Part shown: positions 34,421 through 42,724 of the stretch, piece by piece
Position numbering within the stretch: position 1 is the first letter of the stretch
Layout: each line of letters starts with the position of its first letter
Source: Vibrio ostreae
Lineage (GTDB): Bacteria; Pseudomonadota; Gammaproteobacteria; Enterobacterales; Vibrionaceae
Reading direction: 5' to 3'
DNA length: 64,000 nt
Assembly (NCBI RefSeq): GCF_019226825.1
Contig: NZ_CP076643.1
Location: 2,480,001-2,544,000, forward strand
Position numbers and translations under genes: made by a program
The notes under the pieces: model-generated
Told to the model about the DNA's origin: nothing
The model's database searches: none
The model's input: only the letters and a program-made list of their open reading frames with translations

Positions 34421-34717
34421 ATGTTCGAACAAAATCTGACTTCAGAAGCTTTAACAGTAACTACCGTAACTTCACAAGATCAAATCACGCAAAAGCCACT
34501 ACGTGATTCAGTTAAAGCGTCTCTTAAAAACTACCTGGCTCAATTAAACGGTCAGGAAGTCACAGAACTTTACGAATTAGTTCTAGCTGAAGTTGAACAA
34601 CCACTACTAGACACCATCATGCAGTACACTCGCGGTAACCAGACTCGCGCAGCAACCATGATGGGTATCAACCGCGGTACTCTTCGTAAGAAACTGAAAA
34701 AATACGGCATGAACTAA
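34421..34717 (+). CDS. fis: DNA-bending nucleoid protein Fis
   Basis: 98-residue dimeric DNA-bending protein, same length as in E. coli, that activates rRNA promoters and shapes the nucleoid in fast growth. The C-terminal helix-turn-helix (about 74-95, [26 protein letters not shown]) is essentially identical to E. coli; the N-terminal beta-hairpin arm region ([14 protein letters not shown]) is also recognisable. The rRNA promoters at 10.7-10.9 kb are plausible targets. Confidence 0.98.
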   Translation: MFEQNLTSEALTVTTVTSQDQITQKPLRDSVKASLKNYLAQLNGQEVTELYELVLAEVEQPLLDTIMQYTRGNQTRAATMMGINRGTLRKKLKKYGMN

Positions 34718-34737
34718 TCACGTTCACCCAACACCTT

Positions 34738-34772
34738 GAAAAGCCACGAAATTTAAATCTTGTGGCTTTTTT
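34738..34772 (+). terminator. Terminator of dusB-fis
   Basis: AAAAGCCAC / GTGGCTTTTTT with a 14-base A/T-rich loop. It marks the left edge of the AT-rich cassette. Confidence 0.88.
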
Positions 34773-34836
34773 ACATCCATTTAACACCCACAAAAACCCC
34801 CTCATCCTAATTTATAACTTCATATCTGCTTTATAC

Positions 34837-34912
34837 TTTCACTTTAAAGTGTAAAAAAAAGTGTAAAGTTTGAACTAATATTAGTTTTTAAGTGTCAAAA
34901 AAAGTGTAAAAT
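34837..34912 (+). promoter_or_regulatory. Symmetric operator-like array before the three-gene cassette
   Basis: Two 21-bp direct repeats of pattern AAGTGT-x-A7-GTGTAAA lie at 34847-34867 and 34890-34910, with 20 of 21 positions equal. Exactly between them is the perfect 14-bp palindrome AACTAATATTAGTT (34873-34886). The first repeat overlaps another perfect palindrome, CACTTTAAAGTG (34840-34851). The GTGTAAA cores are 12 bases apart inside each repeat and 43 apart between repeats, near one and four helical turns. Possible -10: TATACT (34832-34837). It is probably bound by the cassette's own helix-turn-helix protein (inference). Confidence 0.65.
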
Positions 34913-34946
34913 CCCCGTTCTCAGTTTGTCCTCTCTCTGAAAATTT

Positions 34947-35825
34947 ATGGTAGATAGTATGAAAAAAACTCTAGAAAAGGCACCTTTGGTACATGCTTTG
35001 ATTCACTTAAGATTTGCTGAAGTACCGAGTATAAAGGCTATCGCACCTGAGCTTATTAATGCTCTGCACATTAGGATGATAGATGAAGGCTTCCCTGAAA
35101 AAATCGAAAGTAAAGCTGAAATTTTAGAATGGAACTTTGACGCAGCTTCTCAACAAATGAGACAGAAAAAACTTTCAAACACGCGTCTATTGTTCCGTGC
35201 GGCAGGAGAACAAGAAATAGTTGAGATCTCTGAATCTTCTCTTATCCTTAAGTCAACTACGTATCGTACATTTAGCGAATTTTATAATAAGTTCCATAGG
35301 TTGCTGCTCGTATGTAAAGAAACTATCCCTAACTTAGAAAAAACGCTACTTAAGAGCGTTGGGTTAAGATATGTTGATGTAATAGCACCTACAGGTCAGT
35401 CTACACTGAGTGACTTCGTTCAAGGAGGCGTACAGCCACCTTCATTTGGAGACCTTGGTACTCACCTACAAGGACACTCACTTAAGGCTGTTAAGGTGGC
35501 AGAAAATCAAGTTCTTGTAATTAACTTTGAAGAACTAGCAACTTTCAATAAAACCGTACAAAAAGTTTTGCCTGACAATCTAATAGAACCAGATGCAAAA
35601 TGTGGCCTAGTAATCAATGGTCAACAAGATTGGTTTAATGTAGAATCTGCAACATATGGAATATTGGATATTGACCATACCTATCAATTTGCTCATAGCC
35701 CTACCTTTAATTCAGAGCAAATTGAAGATGCAACGATCAAGCTTTACCAAAGGGCTAGTGACATCTTTTGGAGTGTCATAACCGATGAAGCTAAACGTGC
35801 ATGGGGATATAAGGAGACTGAGTAA
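34947..35825 (+). CDS. TIGR04255-family protein, cassette gene 1
   Basis: 292 residues. The pattern matches the sporadically distributed TIGR04255 family, whose function is unknown: KAPLVHALIHLRF at the N terminus, a GLRYVDVI strand near the middle, LINFEEL-like VLVINFEELATF, ILDIDHTYQF, and a C-terminal DIFWSVITDEAKRAWGY helix. No catalytic motif or membrane segment is visible. It lies 230 bases after fis, in DNA much richer in A and T than its neighbours, with atypical codon use, which suggests transfer. Its TAA overlaps the next ATG by one base. An alternative start, ATG at 34959 (MKKTLEKAPL), is possible. Confidence 0.8.
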   Translation: MVDSMKKTLEKAPLVHALIHLRFAEVPSIKAIAPELINALHIRMIDEGFPEKIESKAEILEWNFDAASQQMRQKKLSNTRLLFRAAGEQEIVEISESSLILKSTTYRTFSEFYNKFHRLLLVCKETIPNLEKTLLKSVGLRYVDVIAPTGQSTLSDFVQGGVQPPSFGDLGTHLQGHSLKAVKVAENQVLVINFEELATFNKTVQKVLPDNLIEPDAKCGLVINGQQDWFNVESATYGILDIDHTYQFAHSPTFNSEQIEDATIKLYQRASDIFWSVITDEAKRAWGYKETE

Positions 35826-36430
35826 TGTGGAAAACAACAGCATCTACCAATGTAAAAGCCACTGCCTCTGTAATAGCACTGAGCATGGCATTCAATACGC
35901 ATGCTAATATAGATGATATTGAAACTGCTGTATTGCCCCAACGTGATGTCTTATATAGCTCTAACATTCTAGGTCATCAGTGGTCATCTGTAGGTGTGTA
36001 CGAGCAAGCAGATTATGAAAAAAATACTGATATCCTCAGTATTGCGGATATCGTAAATTCGGTAAAGGTAACCTTAGGTTTGCCTAACAAGGATATTGCT
36101 AGCATTTTTAAAGTTTCGAGACAAACTCTGCACTCATACAAAAACTCTAATGATCAACACGCCGTAAACTCTTCAACTAAAGAACGAGCATTACTGCTAT
36201 CTGAAATCATTACAGAGATCAGTCCTAAATTTAATCGCAGTCCTGGTGCAATGGCTAAAAACTACGTGATGGATGGTAAATCACTATTAGACTTATTATC
36301 AGAAACAAAGCTAGATATTCCAAGTATTGTGAAAATATCTAATAGCCTCTCTGATAAGTTGTCGTCTAATACAGCGAAAGAAACTCCTGTAAATGAAATC
36401 TCACTTCATCAGTTAACATCTATTGCATAG
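35825..36430 (+). CDS. Helix-turn-helix protein with signal-peptide-like N terminus, cassette gene 2
   Basis: 201 residues, no named family recognised. Residues about 75-100 (LGLPNKDIASIFKVSRQTLHSYK) form a clear helix-turn-helix of the Xre type. The rest is helical with a Ser/Asn-rich tail. Oddly, the N terminus (MWKTTASTNVKATASVIALSMAF, then NTHAN) looks like a Sec signal with a THA cleavage site. The start is well supported: AAGGAG lies nine bases before an ATG that overlaps the previous stop (TAATG). ATG at 35885 would remove the hydrophobic part. It is the likely regulator of the cassette. Confidence 0.7.
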   Translation: MWKTTASTNVKATASVIALSMAFNTHANIDDIETAVLPQRDVLYSSNILGHQWSSVGVYEQADYEKNTDILSIADIVNSVKVTLGLPNKDIASIFKVSRQTLHSYKNSNDQHAVNSSTKERALLLSEIITEISPKFNRSPGAMAKNYVMDGKSLLDLLSETKLDIPSIVKISNSLSDKLSSNTAKETPVNEISLHQLTSIA

Positions 36431-36439
36431 GTGGTTTAA

Positions 36440-37336
36440 GTGGCAGCAGAGCTTTCCAATGGTCAGAAACTGTTACATGACAAGAAGCTTACCCAAGCTT
36501 CTTGTTTTTTTGTAAATATCGTCCCTGAAGCGACAAGACTTCAATGGTCTGAATCTTTCTCAAAACCAGCACTGCGTGCAGATAAGAAAAAGTTTAAAGA
36601 CTCATCAGTTTTTCTTGTTCTCTCTCAAAACTGTGACATTGCTTGTAGAAACGATGGCATAGAAAGCACTATTGAAATTGCCGTCTGTAAAAAGATTAGA
36701 GAAAAAGACGTTTTCTCTGGAAACTCCTTTGTAAAAAGTGTTCGCAAGCTTCATTTTAAGGCTGGAGAGTTTTGGTACGAAGCAAATGTAGACTATATCC
36801 TACATGTAGATAAAGCCGAATTACTCAATTTGCTGGACGGGACAGAGAACTTTGAACCCATAACTCTATCTAACGAGTACGCAATTTCAGTTCCTGTATG
36901 GCGCTCTAACCGTTATATGCGAAGTGCGCTACCTGATAACTTCAACGCGCAACTAGACCCTATAATAGATTCTCATTTATCAGATATCGAATCCGCAGCA
37001 ACCCCACAAGACGCAGAGCAAACTACATTTTCTAGTTACATAAGAGCTTTTTACGTTTGGGTTAACTCTACAGAAGAACTGGATAACTATTCTTTCGAAT
37101 TTTTTGCTCTCCTCAGGGACGAAGTAGATGACGAACAAGCTTCAAGAATTCAAACTGCTGTAGAAAACATGGCGGAAGCTTTTGAAGAAGAAGCAGGCTA
37201 TAAAGATATGAGTGAAATCTATGCGGGAAGAGAGAATACAACTTACGTGTCATATTTGACTCGATTAGTTAGGCTAAACCTCGATCATCACTCTTTATCC
37301 CAAGGCGATGAAGATACGGGGCCAGAAAAAGTATAG
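36440..37336 (+). CDS. Unrecognised protein with an SQNCD motif, cassette gene 3
   Basis: 298 residues, unknown. Starts with GTG at 36440, preceded by AGGTGG, nine bases after the previous stop. Near residues 54-66 is FLVLSQNCDIACR, resembling a VLSQDCDI motif seen in some hypothetical phage- and island-encoded proteins (recollection, unverified). A Trp/Tyr-rich segment (FKAGEFWYEANVDYILHVD) and VPVWRSNRYMRSALPDNF follow; the C terminus is acidic. No signal peptide or membrane span. Co-transcription with genes 1 and 2 is likely. Confidence 0.65.
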   Translation: MAAELSNGQKLLHDKKLTQASCFFVNIVPEATRLQWSESFSKPALRADKKKFKDSSVFLVLSQNCDIACRNDGIESTIEIAVCKKIREKDVFSGNSFVKSVRKLHFKAGEFWYEANVDYILHVDKAELLNLLDGTENFEPITLSNEYAISVPVWRSNRYMRSALPDNFNAQLDPIIDSHLSDIESAATPQDAEQTTFSSYIRAFYVWVNSTEELDNYSFEFFALLRDEVDDEQASRIQTAVENMAEAFEEEAGYKDMSEIYAGRENTTYVSYLTRLVRLNLDHHSLSQGDEDTGPEKV

Positions 37337-37403
37337 TGTCTATCTGCTAAGGTATCTTGTACATAGACAAAAACTCTATTGTATCCCTTTATCTAGCTAG
37401 CAC

Positions 37404-37484
37404 CCCTTGAAACTATCGAAAGTCGATAATTTCAAGGGCAACGCCCTTGGTCTTCATCAAATCTATAGAGATAAATCTATCTCT
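37404..37484. repeat. Overlapping inverted repeats at the right edge of the cassette
   Basis: Hairpin A, 37404-37438: CCCTTGAAACTATCG / CGATAATTTCAAGGG, one mismatch, five-base loop. Hairpin B, 37433-37449: CAAGGGC-AAC-GCCCTTG, which shares CAAGGG with hairpin A, so both cannot form at once. Hairpin C, 37467-37484: AGAGATA-AATC-TATCTCT. None has a following T-run on either strand, so simple termination is doubtful. Confidence 0.8.
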
Positions 37485-37529
37485 GGCACCATTTGAGGTA
37501 GCTCAAGTAGCAAGCCTGTACACCTCTGC

Positions 37530-38415
37530 CTACACAATCACCCACATCTTAATCACCACCAGCGCCACCAGCGCGGTCGGCAGGGTCAGAAAGGTCAGGC
37601 CGGCGACGTCATTGACCGGGCCGTTAAAGCGGGTCGCGAACAGATAGTTCAGCACAGCGACCGGCATCGAACAGGCGATCATCAGATTCGCGGTATGCAA
37701 TGGCGACAGCTGGAACAGCAGCGCAGCGCCCCAGGCGGTCAACAGGCCAATCAGCGGGCGGTAGACCGACATCAGCGCCAGCTTAAACCAGGGCGCTTCG
37801 CGCACCTTCATGTGCGCCAGGGCGCGGCCCAGCATCAGTAGCATCACCGGCACGGTAATACTGCCGATCATATCGAACGCCCGCAGCAGAAACTCCGGAA
37901 TCGGCACATTCAGCCCAAGCAATACGGCACTGACCAGCAACGCCAGCATCGGCGGATTGGCCACCAGCTTGCGCGCTGAATAGGTGCCGGACATCATGCC
38001 CATCCCTAAGGTAAAGTGGCTGATTTCAATAATCGAAGAGATGATCACCGCGCCGGCCAATCCCTGCTCACCAAGCAGAGAGTAAGCGATCGGAATACCC
38101 AGGTTACCGGTATTCGGGTTAACCAGCACCGGCAGGTAAAAACGCAGTGGCTGGCCCGTTGCTTTGAGCACTAGCCAGGTTGCCACCACCATTGCCAGCA
38201 ATGCCGTAACTGCGCCCAGTACCAACTTGCTCATACCAAGAAAATCAATGTGACTGCCAAGCATCGAGTGCAGCAGCAGGCACGGCATCGCAACATTGAC
38301 CACCAGCCGTGGCAGGTTGGGGTCATCCAGATAAGCAGTCTTTTTTACTCAGCAGAGCGCCGAGCAGCGCAATCATAAGCACCGGGAGAATTGCGACAAT
38401 AAATGCAGCCAGCAT
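37530..38415 (-). pseudogene. AEC-family (auxin efflux carrier type) transporter, frameshifted near the N terminus
   Basis: The frame from ATG at 38415 gives MLAAFIVAILPVLMIALLGALLSKK and then stops early. Shifting by one base at the six-A run (38341-38346 as T) continues TAYLDDPNLPRLVVNVAMPCLLLHS and onward to residue ~294, ending at 37530. With the shift the protein has the ten membrane segments and NPNTGNLGIPI signature of AEC permeases, which carry small organic acids or similar. Either a sequencing error or a recent mutation. Translation from the internal ATG at 38303 would lack the first helix. The substrate is unknown. Confidence 0.78.
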
Positions 38416-38585
38416 GGTGTGTCCTTACACAGGTTGGTCCCGGCACAGCCCGGGGATAGCAGAGGGGCGAGGTCGCCAAAGCAGCAAACAAGGTCCTAAT
38501 CTACAAGGCATGGCGGGCAAGCACAAATCAATCACGCTGAAAATTCATCCGATCTTCATCACAGCATGCCTTTACCACTCTATAG

Positions 38586-38598
38586 TGAATTAATTTCA
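38586..38598. promoter_or_regulatory. MetR-like site
   Basis: TGAA-TTAAT-TTCA matches the MetR consensus TGAA-N5-TTCA exactly. It lies 94 bases before the MetE-family start, in the region shared with the divergent AEC gene. Confidence 0.55.
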
Positions 38599-38626
38599 TA
38601 CTCAGCATGAAAAAGCATCCCTTAAC

Positions 38627-38642
38627 AGCCGTCTGGACATCC
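38627..38642. promoter_or_regulatory. Tandem MetJ-like boxes
   Basis: AGCCGTCT followed directly by GGACATCC: seven and five of eight positions equal to the met box AGACGTCT. They fall between a possible -35 TTAACA (38622-38627) and -10 GATAAT (38643-38648), where a repressor would block the promoter. Confidence 0.5.
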
Positions 38643-38691
38643 GATAATTTAACCCTACACCCATTAATCATTCACCGAGAGGCGCCTTGCT

Positions 38692-39856
38692 ATGTCTACT
38701 GTACTTCCTCCTTTTCGTGCTGACGTTGTCGGCAGTTACCTTCGCCCGGATTATCTGCATCAGGCCCGTCGTGATTTCGCCAGTGGTACTATCGACCAAG
38801 CGCAACTGACCGCGGTGGAAGATCGTGCCATCACTGAACTGGTGGAAAAGCAGCAACAGGCCGGCCTGAACGTGATTACCGATGGCGAGTTTCGCCGCAG
38901 TTGGTGGCATCTCGATTTCATGTTGGGGGCTGAATGGTGTCGAAAAAGCGCAGATCGAGCAGGGTTACCAGTTTGCCGCGGTTGAAACCCGCGCCGAAAG
39001 CACCCGCCTGAGCGGCAAAATCTCCGGCCACAACCACCCGTTTATTGAACATTTCAAGTTTCTGCTACCGTTGGCTGCGCCAGGCGTCACCCCGCGCCTG
39101 ACCATTCCGGCTCCGGCCCAGTTTTTAAAAGAGCTGTTGCGTCCGTGCAATAAAGCCCACACCGAGAGCATCTACCCGGATGAAGCCGAGCTGCTGGCCG
39201 ACATCGCCGCCGCTTATCAGACCTTTATCGCTGAATTGTACGCCGCCGGCTGTCGCAACCTGCAACTCGACGATTGTACCTGGGGCATGCTGACCGACCC
39301 GAAAGTCGCCCAAGCGAGCGTAAAAAATGATGCCGCGTGCGGCTGTGGCCACAGCCACGAGAACGGCTTTGATCATCAGGACGCGATTCAACCGCTGCTG
39401 AATAAACTGGTGAAGGTGAATAACGCAGCGCTGCTTGGCGCGCCGCAGGATTTGGTCCTCACCACCCACGTCTGTCGTGGCAACTACCGCTCAACCTGGG
39501 CCGCAACGGGCGGTTACGCACCGGTCGCGGATGTGCTGCTCGGTGAGTCTGCCGTCTCGGCGTTTTATCTTGAGTTTGATACCGACCGCGCTGGTGACTT
39601 TGCCCCGCTCGCCAAACTGGCCCCCAACAAACAAGTGGTGCTGGGGCTGGTGTCCTCCAAAGAAGGTCAGCTGGAACCGGCAGACGCGATCGTCGCGCGC
39701 ATTAAAGAAGCAGCTCAGTACGTACCACTGGAGAATCTGTGCCTCAGCACCCAATGCGGCTTCGCCTCCACCGAAGAAGGCAACGCCCTGAGTGAAACGC
39801 AGCAGTGGGCCAAAATCGCCCTGGTCAAACAGGTCGCCGATGAGGTGTGGGGGTAA
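38692..39856 (+). pseudogene. Cobalamin-independent methionine synthase family protein (YxjG type), frameshifted
   Basis: A single-domain relative of the MetE C-terminal half, about 387 residues, broken by one base. Frame one runs MSTVLPPFRADVVGSYLRP to HLDFMLG; frame two continues GLNGVEKAQIEQGYQFAAVETRAES to the stop. The switch is at the five-G run 38925-38929; one G less restores the frame. Zinc-site residues of the family are present: His and Cys in TTHVCRGN and Cys in LSTQCGFAST. A short Cys/His-rich insert (ACGCGHSHENGFDH) is unusual. Upstream MetR- and MetJ-like sites fit a role in methionine supply. Error versus mutation is undecided. Confidence 0.8.
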
Positions 39857-39930
39857 ATCCCCGACTGGCGCCAACACGCTATGACAAAATTTGGCTGCGC
39901 CGGACATGCCGCAGCCCTTTACCCCATGTT

Positions 39931-39958
39931 GAGCGAGCCGTCTGGTTCGCTCTTTTTT
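39931..39958 (+). terminator. Terminator of the MetE-family gene
   Basis: GAGCGAGCC / GGTTCGCTC stem with a GTCT-type loop and T6 run, 75 bases after the stop. Confidence 0.85.
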
Positions 39959-40429
39959 ATCTGCCGGACAGCTAAAAACAGGCTCAAACCCGCCTCTGAA
40001 CCCCAATAAGCACGTGCTTCATCTCCAGCCGAAAGCGCCACGGACACTGCTGAGCGAAAATAATTCGTTCCAAATACGGAATAGCTCATCCCACATCCTG
40101 CATATTAAAGACCGGTTCCGTTTGTTTGCCAGCACTCTATGCAAGTGCCTGATTTGCTGCCTGCGTTACTGCCGCGTTTAAAACGCACAGCCCGCCCTTG
40201 CCCCATTACTTAAAGAAAAAATATATTAAGTAACATTGATTTACAAAAACTTACATTCTAAAGATCTGTTCGCATAAGTTCAGATAATGGCTACACAAAC
40301 CGCGTATCAAGCCGGTTTTCACTGCCCAAACCGGGCCGTTCTTGAGCAACCAATCATCATCCCTATCAATATATCTGCCAGCACATCTCTACTCTGCGTG
40401 CCATTACTGACACAAGCACCAATACGAAT
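39959..40429. other. Non-coding interval before the TonB receptor
   Basis: About 470 bases with no plausible gene. Its only notable parts are AT-rich stretches around 40210-40265. No tRNA, repeat or riboswitch structure was recognised. Confidence 0.6.
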
Positions 40430-40448
40430 GGTATTGATAATTGTTAAC
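40430..40448. promoter_or_regulatory. Fur box
   Basis: GGTATTGATAATTGTTAAC shares 14 of 19 positions with the Fur consensus GATAATGATAATCATTATC and covers the -35 of the receptor promoter, predicting repression by iron-loaded Fur. Confidence 0.75.
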
Positions 40449-40463
40449 ATTAGTAAATATAAT
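40434..40463 (+). promoter_or_regulatory. Promoter of the TonB-dependent receptor
   Basis: TTGATA (40434-40439), 18-base spacer and consensus TATAAT (40458-40463), then GCGCTCC. The -35 is inside the Fur box. Confidence 0.75.
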
Positions 40464-40501
40464 GCGCTCCTCTCAACGTTTTGTTTCAAGGATTTACAAT
40501 C

Positions 40502-42592
40502 GTGAAGTTCCACTACTCAGCCCTAGCTATCTCTATTCTGTCCAGCTTATATGCCGTGAACAGTGTTGCGGCAACCGCCGCCGATGACACTCTGGTGGTC
40601 ACAGCCAATGCAGGTTTAGAGAAAAAAATCACCGATGCTCCGGCATCAGTTTCAGTAGTCAGCCAGCAAGATCTGGCCGAGAAAAACTACATGGATCTCG
40701 GTGAAGCGCTGAGTGGCCTGGAAGGCGTTGACGTGCGCAGCAGCACAGGTAAAACCGGTGGCCTCAACATCAGCATCCGCGGTATGAGCAGCAGCCATAC
40801 CCTGATCCTGATTGACGGTATCCGCCAAACCGCCAGTTCAGACACCACACCAAACGGCTTTGGTGAGATGGGCAATGGCTTCGTACCACCGCTGTCTGCG
40901 ATTGACCATATCGAAGTGATCCGCGGCCCGATGTCGACCCTGTACGGTTCTGACGCGATTGGTGGTGTGGTCAACATCATCACCAAGAAGAATCAGAAAG
41001 AATGGGTCGGTAACGTCAGCGCGGGTTACAACCTGCAGGAACACGATAAATGGGGTGATACCTCATCGCTGAGCTTCAACACTTCCGGTCCGTTAGTTGA
41101 GGACAAACTGAACCTCAACCTACGCGGCACCATCAAGCACCGTGAAGGTTCAAGCATTACCTCGCTGAGCGAAAACAGCGCATCCCGTACGCCTTACCCG
41201 ACTGAGAGCGACAACTACAACATCGGCGGTAAGCTGAGCTACAACATCAACGACGATCACACTGTGTTTGTTGACGGTCATATCGCTCGCCAGACTTACG
41301 ACAACAGCGACAGCCAGTTGGGCGATGTCGGCACTTCCGGTGGTGGTTATGAAGATGAGCTGAAATTCAACGAAGATCAGCTCATTATCGGTCACGAATC
41401 CACTTTTGACTTCGGTCGCATCCAGTCCGATGCCTCTTACATGGAAACTGAGAGCAAAGGCCGCGTACTGTCGGCAGGCAGTGGTTTTAGTGGTTCATTG
41501 TTGGGTCAGGATCGTCAACTGGAAAACAGCAACACTATCGTTAACTCCAAACTGATGACCGACATCGGTGACGATCACGCAGTGACCATCGGTGGGCAGT
41601 ACTGGCACGCAGAAATGAAAGACGGAGTGGTCATCAACACCACTGGCGAAACCTTCAAGCAGGATACCTATGCCCTGTTTGCGGAAGATGACTGGTATCT
41701 TGCCGATCCACTGATCCTGACTCTGGGTGCCCGTTACGAGCACCACGACTCCTTCGGTAGTCACGTCAGCCCGCGTGCCTACCTGGTATGGAACGCCAAC
41801 CAGAACTGGACCGTCAAAGGCGGTGTCAGCACCGGTTACCGCACGCCGAGCCTGGCGCAACTGCATGACGGTATCAGCGGTATCTCCGGCCGTGGCACCG
41901 TTAACGTCATCGGTAACCCGGATCTGGATCCGGAAGAGAGCACCAGTTACGAAACTGGTGTTTACTACGAAGGTGACAACAACTTCAAAGCCAACGTGAC
42001 TGTATTCGTTAACCACTACAAGAATGCGATCCAGTCTTATGATGTCGACAGCACAACGACATCATACGAAAACGTCGGTAAAGCGAAAATTGAAGGGGTC
42101 GAAGTCGGTTCATCCTTCCCGCTGTTCCGCGATGATCTGTCGATGAACCTGAACTACACCTACACCCACAGCGAGCAGGTCGGCGGCGATGACGACGGCG
42201 CACCATTTGGTAACACGGCCAAACACATGGCGAACGCCAAAGTGCGCTGGATTGCCAGCGAGTCACTGGATGCCTGGCTGGGTGCGGAATACCATGGTAA
42301 AACGCCGCGTTACACCAGCAACTACGACAACCTGAGCAACACACAAAAATCGATCATGGATCAGAAAGGTAACCTGAAAGCCTGGACTGTGGTCAACATG
42401 GGTGCCACTTACGCAATTACCAAAGATCTGAAACTGAACGGCGCGGTGTACAACCTGCTGGATAAAGACTTCACCGATCTGGAGGTGATTGGCGGCGAAT
42501 ACGCGGGTGATTACTTCGATACTTCACGCTCAACGTCAGGTTACGTGAACCCAGGCCGTAACTACTGGGTATCGGTGAATTACGACTTCTGA
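40502..42592 (+). CDS. TonB-dependent catecholate siderophore receptor (IrgA/VctA-like)
   Basis: 696-residue outer-membrane receptor. GTG start at 40502 with AAGGA upstream; an earlier TTG frame is unlikely. Signal peptide (KFHYSALAISILSSLYAVNSVAA) then the TonB box region DDTLVVTA, the plug domain (ADAPASVSVVSQQDL... IEVIRGPMSTLYGSDAIGGVVNIITKK) and a 22-strand barrel ending in NYWVSVNYDF with terminal Phe. Plug and barrel resemble V. cholerae IrgA, an enterobactin-type receptor. The exact siderophore is not certain. Its promoter carries a Fur box, and it is the only gene of its transcript, with its own terminator. Confidence 0.88.
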   Translation: MKFHYSALAISILSSLYAVNSVAATAADDTLVVTANAGLEKKITDAPASVSVVSQQDLAEKNYMDLGEALSGLEGVDVRSSTGKTGGLNISIRGMSSSHTLILIDGIRQTASSDTTPNGFGEMGNGFVPPLSAIDHIEVIRGPMSTLYGSDAIGGVVNIITKKNQKEWVGNVSAGYNLQEHDKWGDTSSLSFNTSGPLVEDKLNLNLRGTIKHREGSSITSLSENSASRTPYPTESDNYNIGGKLSYNINDDHTVFVDGHIARQTYDNSDSQLGDVGTSGGGYEDELKFNEDQLIIGHESTFDFGRIQSDASYMETESKGRVLSAGSGFSGSLLGQDRQLENSNTIVNSKLMTDIGDDHAVTIGGQYWHAEMKDGVVINTTGETFKQDTYALFAEDDWYLADPLILTLGARYEHHDSFGSHVSPRAYLVWNANQNWTVKGGVSTGYRTPSLAQLHDGISGISGRGTVNVIGNPDLDPEESTSYETGVYYEGDNNFKANVTVFVNHYKNAIQSYDVDSTTTSYENVGKAKIEGVEVGSSFPLFRDDLSMNLNYTYTHSEQVGGDDDGAPFGNTAKHMANAKVRWIASESLDAWLGAEYHGKTPRYTSNYDNLSNTQKSIMDQKGNLKAWTVVNMGATYAITKDLKLNGAVYNLLDKDFTDLEVIGGEYAGDYFDTSRSTSGYVNPGRNYWVSVNYDF

Positions 42593-42659
42593 GTCAGCAT
42601 GACATTCTAACAAGGTTGCAGGTAACCTTCGGGAGACTCAAAGCAATCTGAGCAATGAC

Positions 42660-42690
42660 AGAGCCAGCCTTCGGGTTGGCTCTGTTTTTT
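42660..42690 (+). terminator. Terminator of the TonB receptor gene
   Basis: AGAGCCAGCC / GGTTGGCTCT stem with a TTCG tetraloop and G-T8 tract. Confidence 0.92.
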
Positions 42691-42724
42691 TTCAGCGCGA
42701 ACACACCATCATCACGCAGCGCGG

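Noticed and set aside
34800..37500. Cassette as a prophage or integron remnant
   Set aside because: No integrase, attachment-site repeat or attC-like fold is seen; terminators and hairpins alone do not prove that origin.
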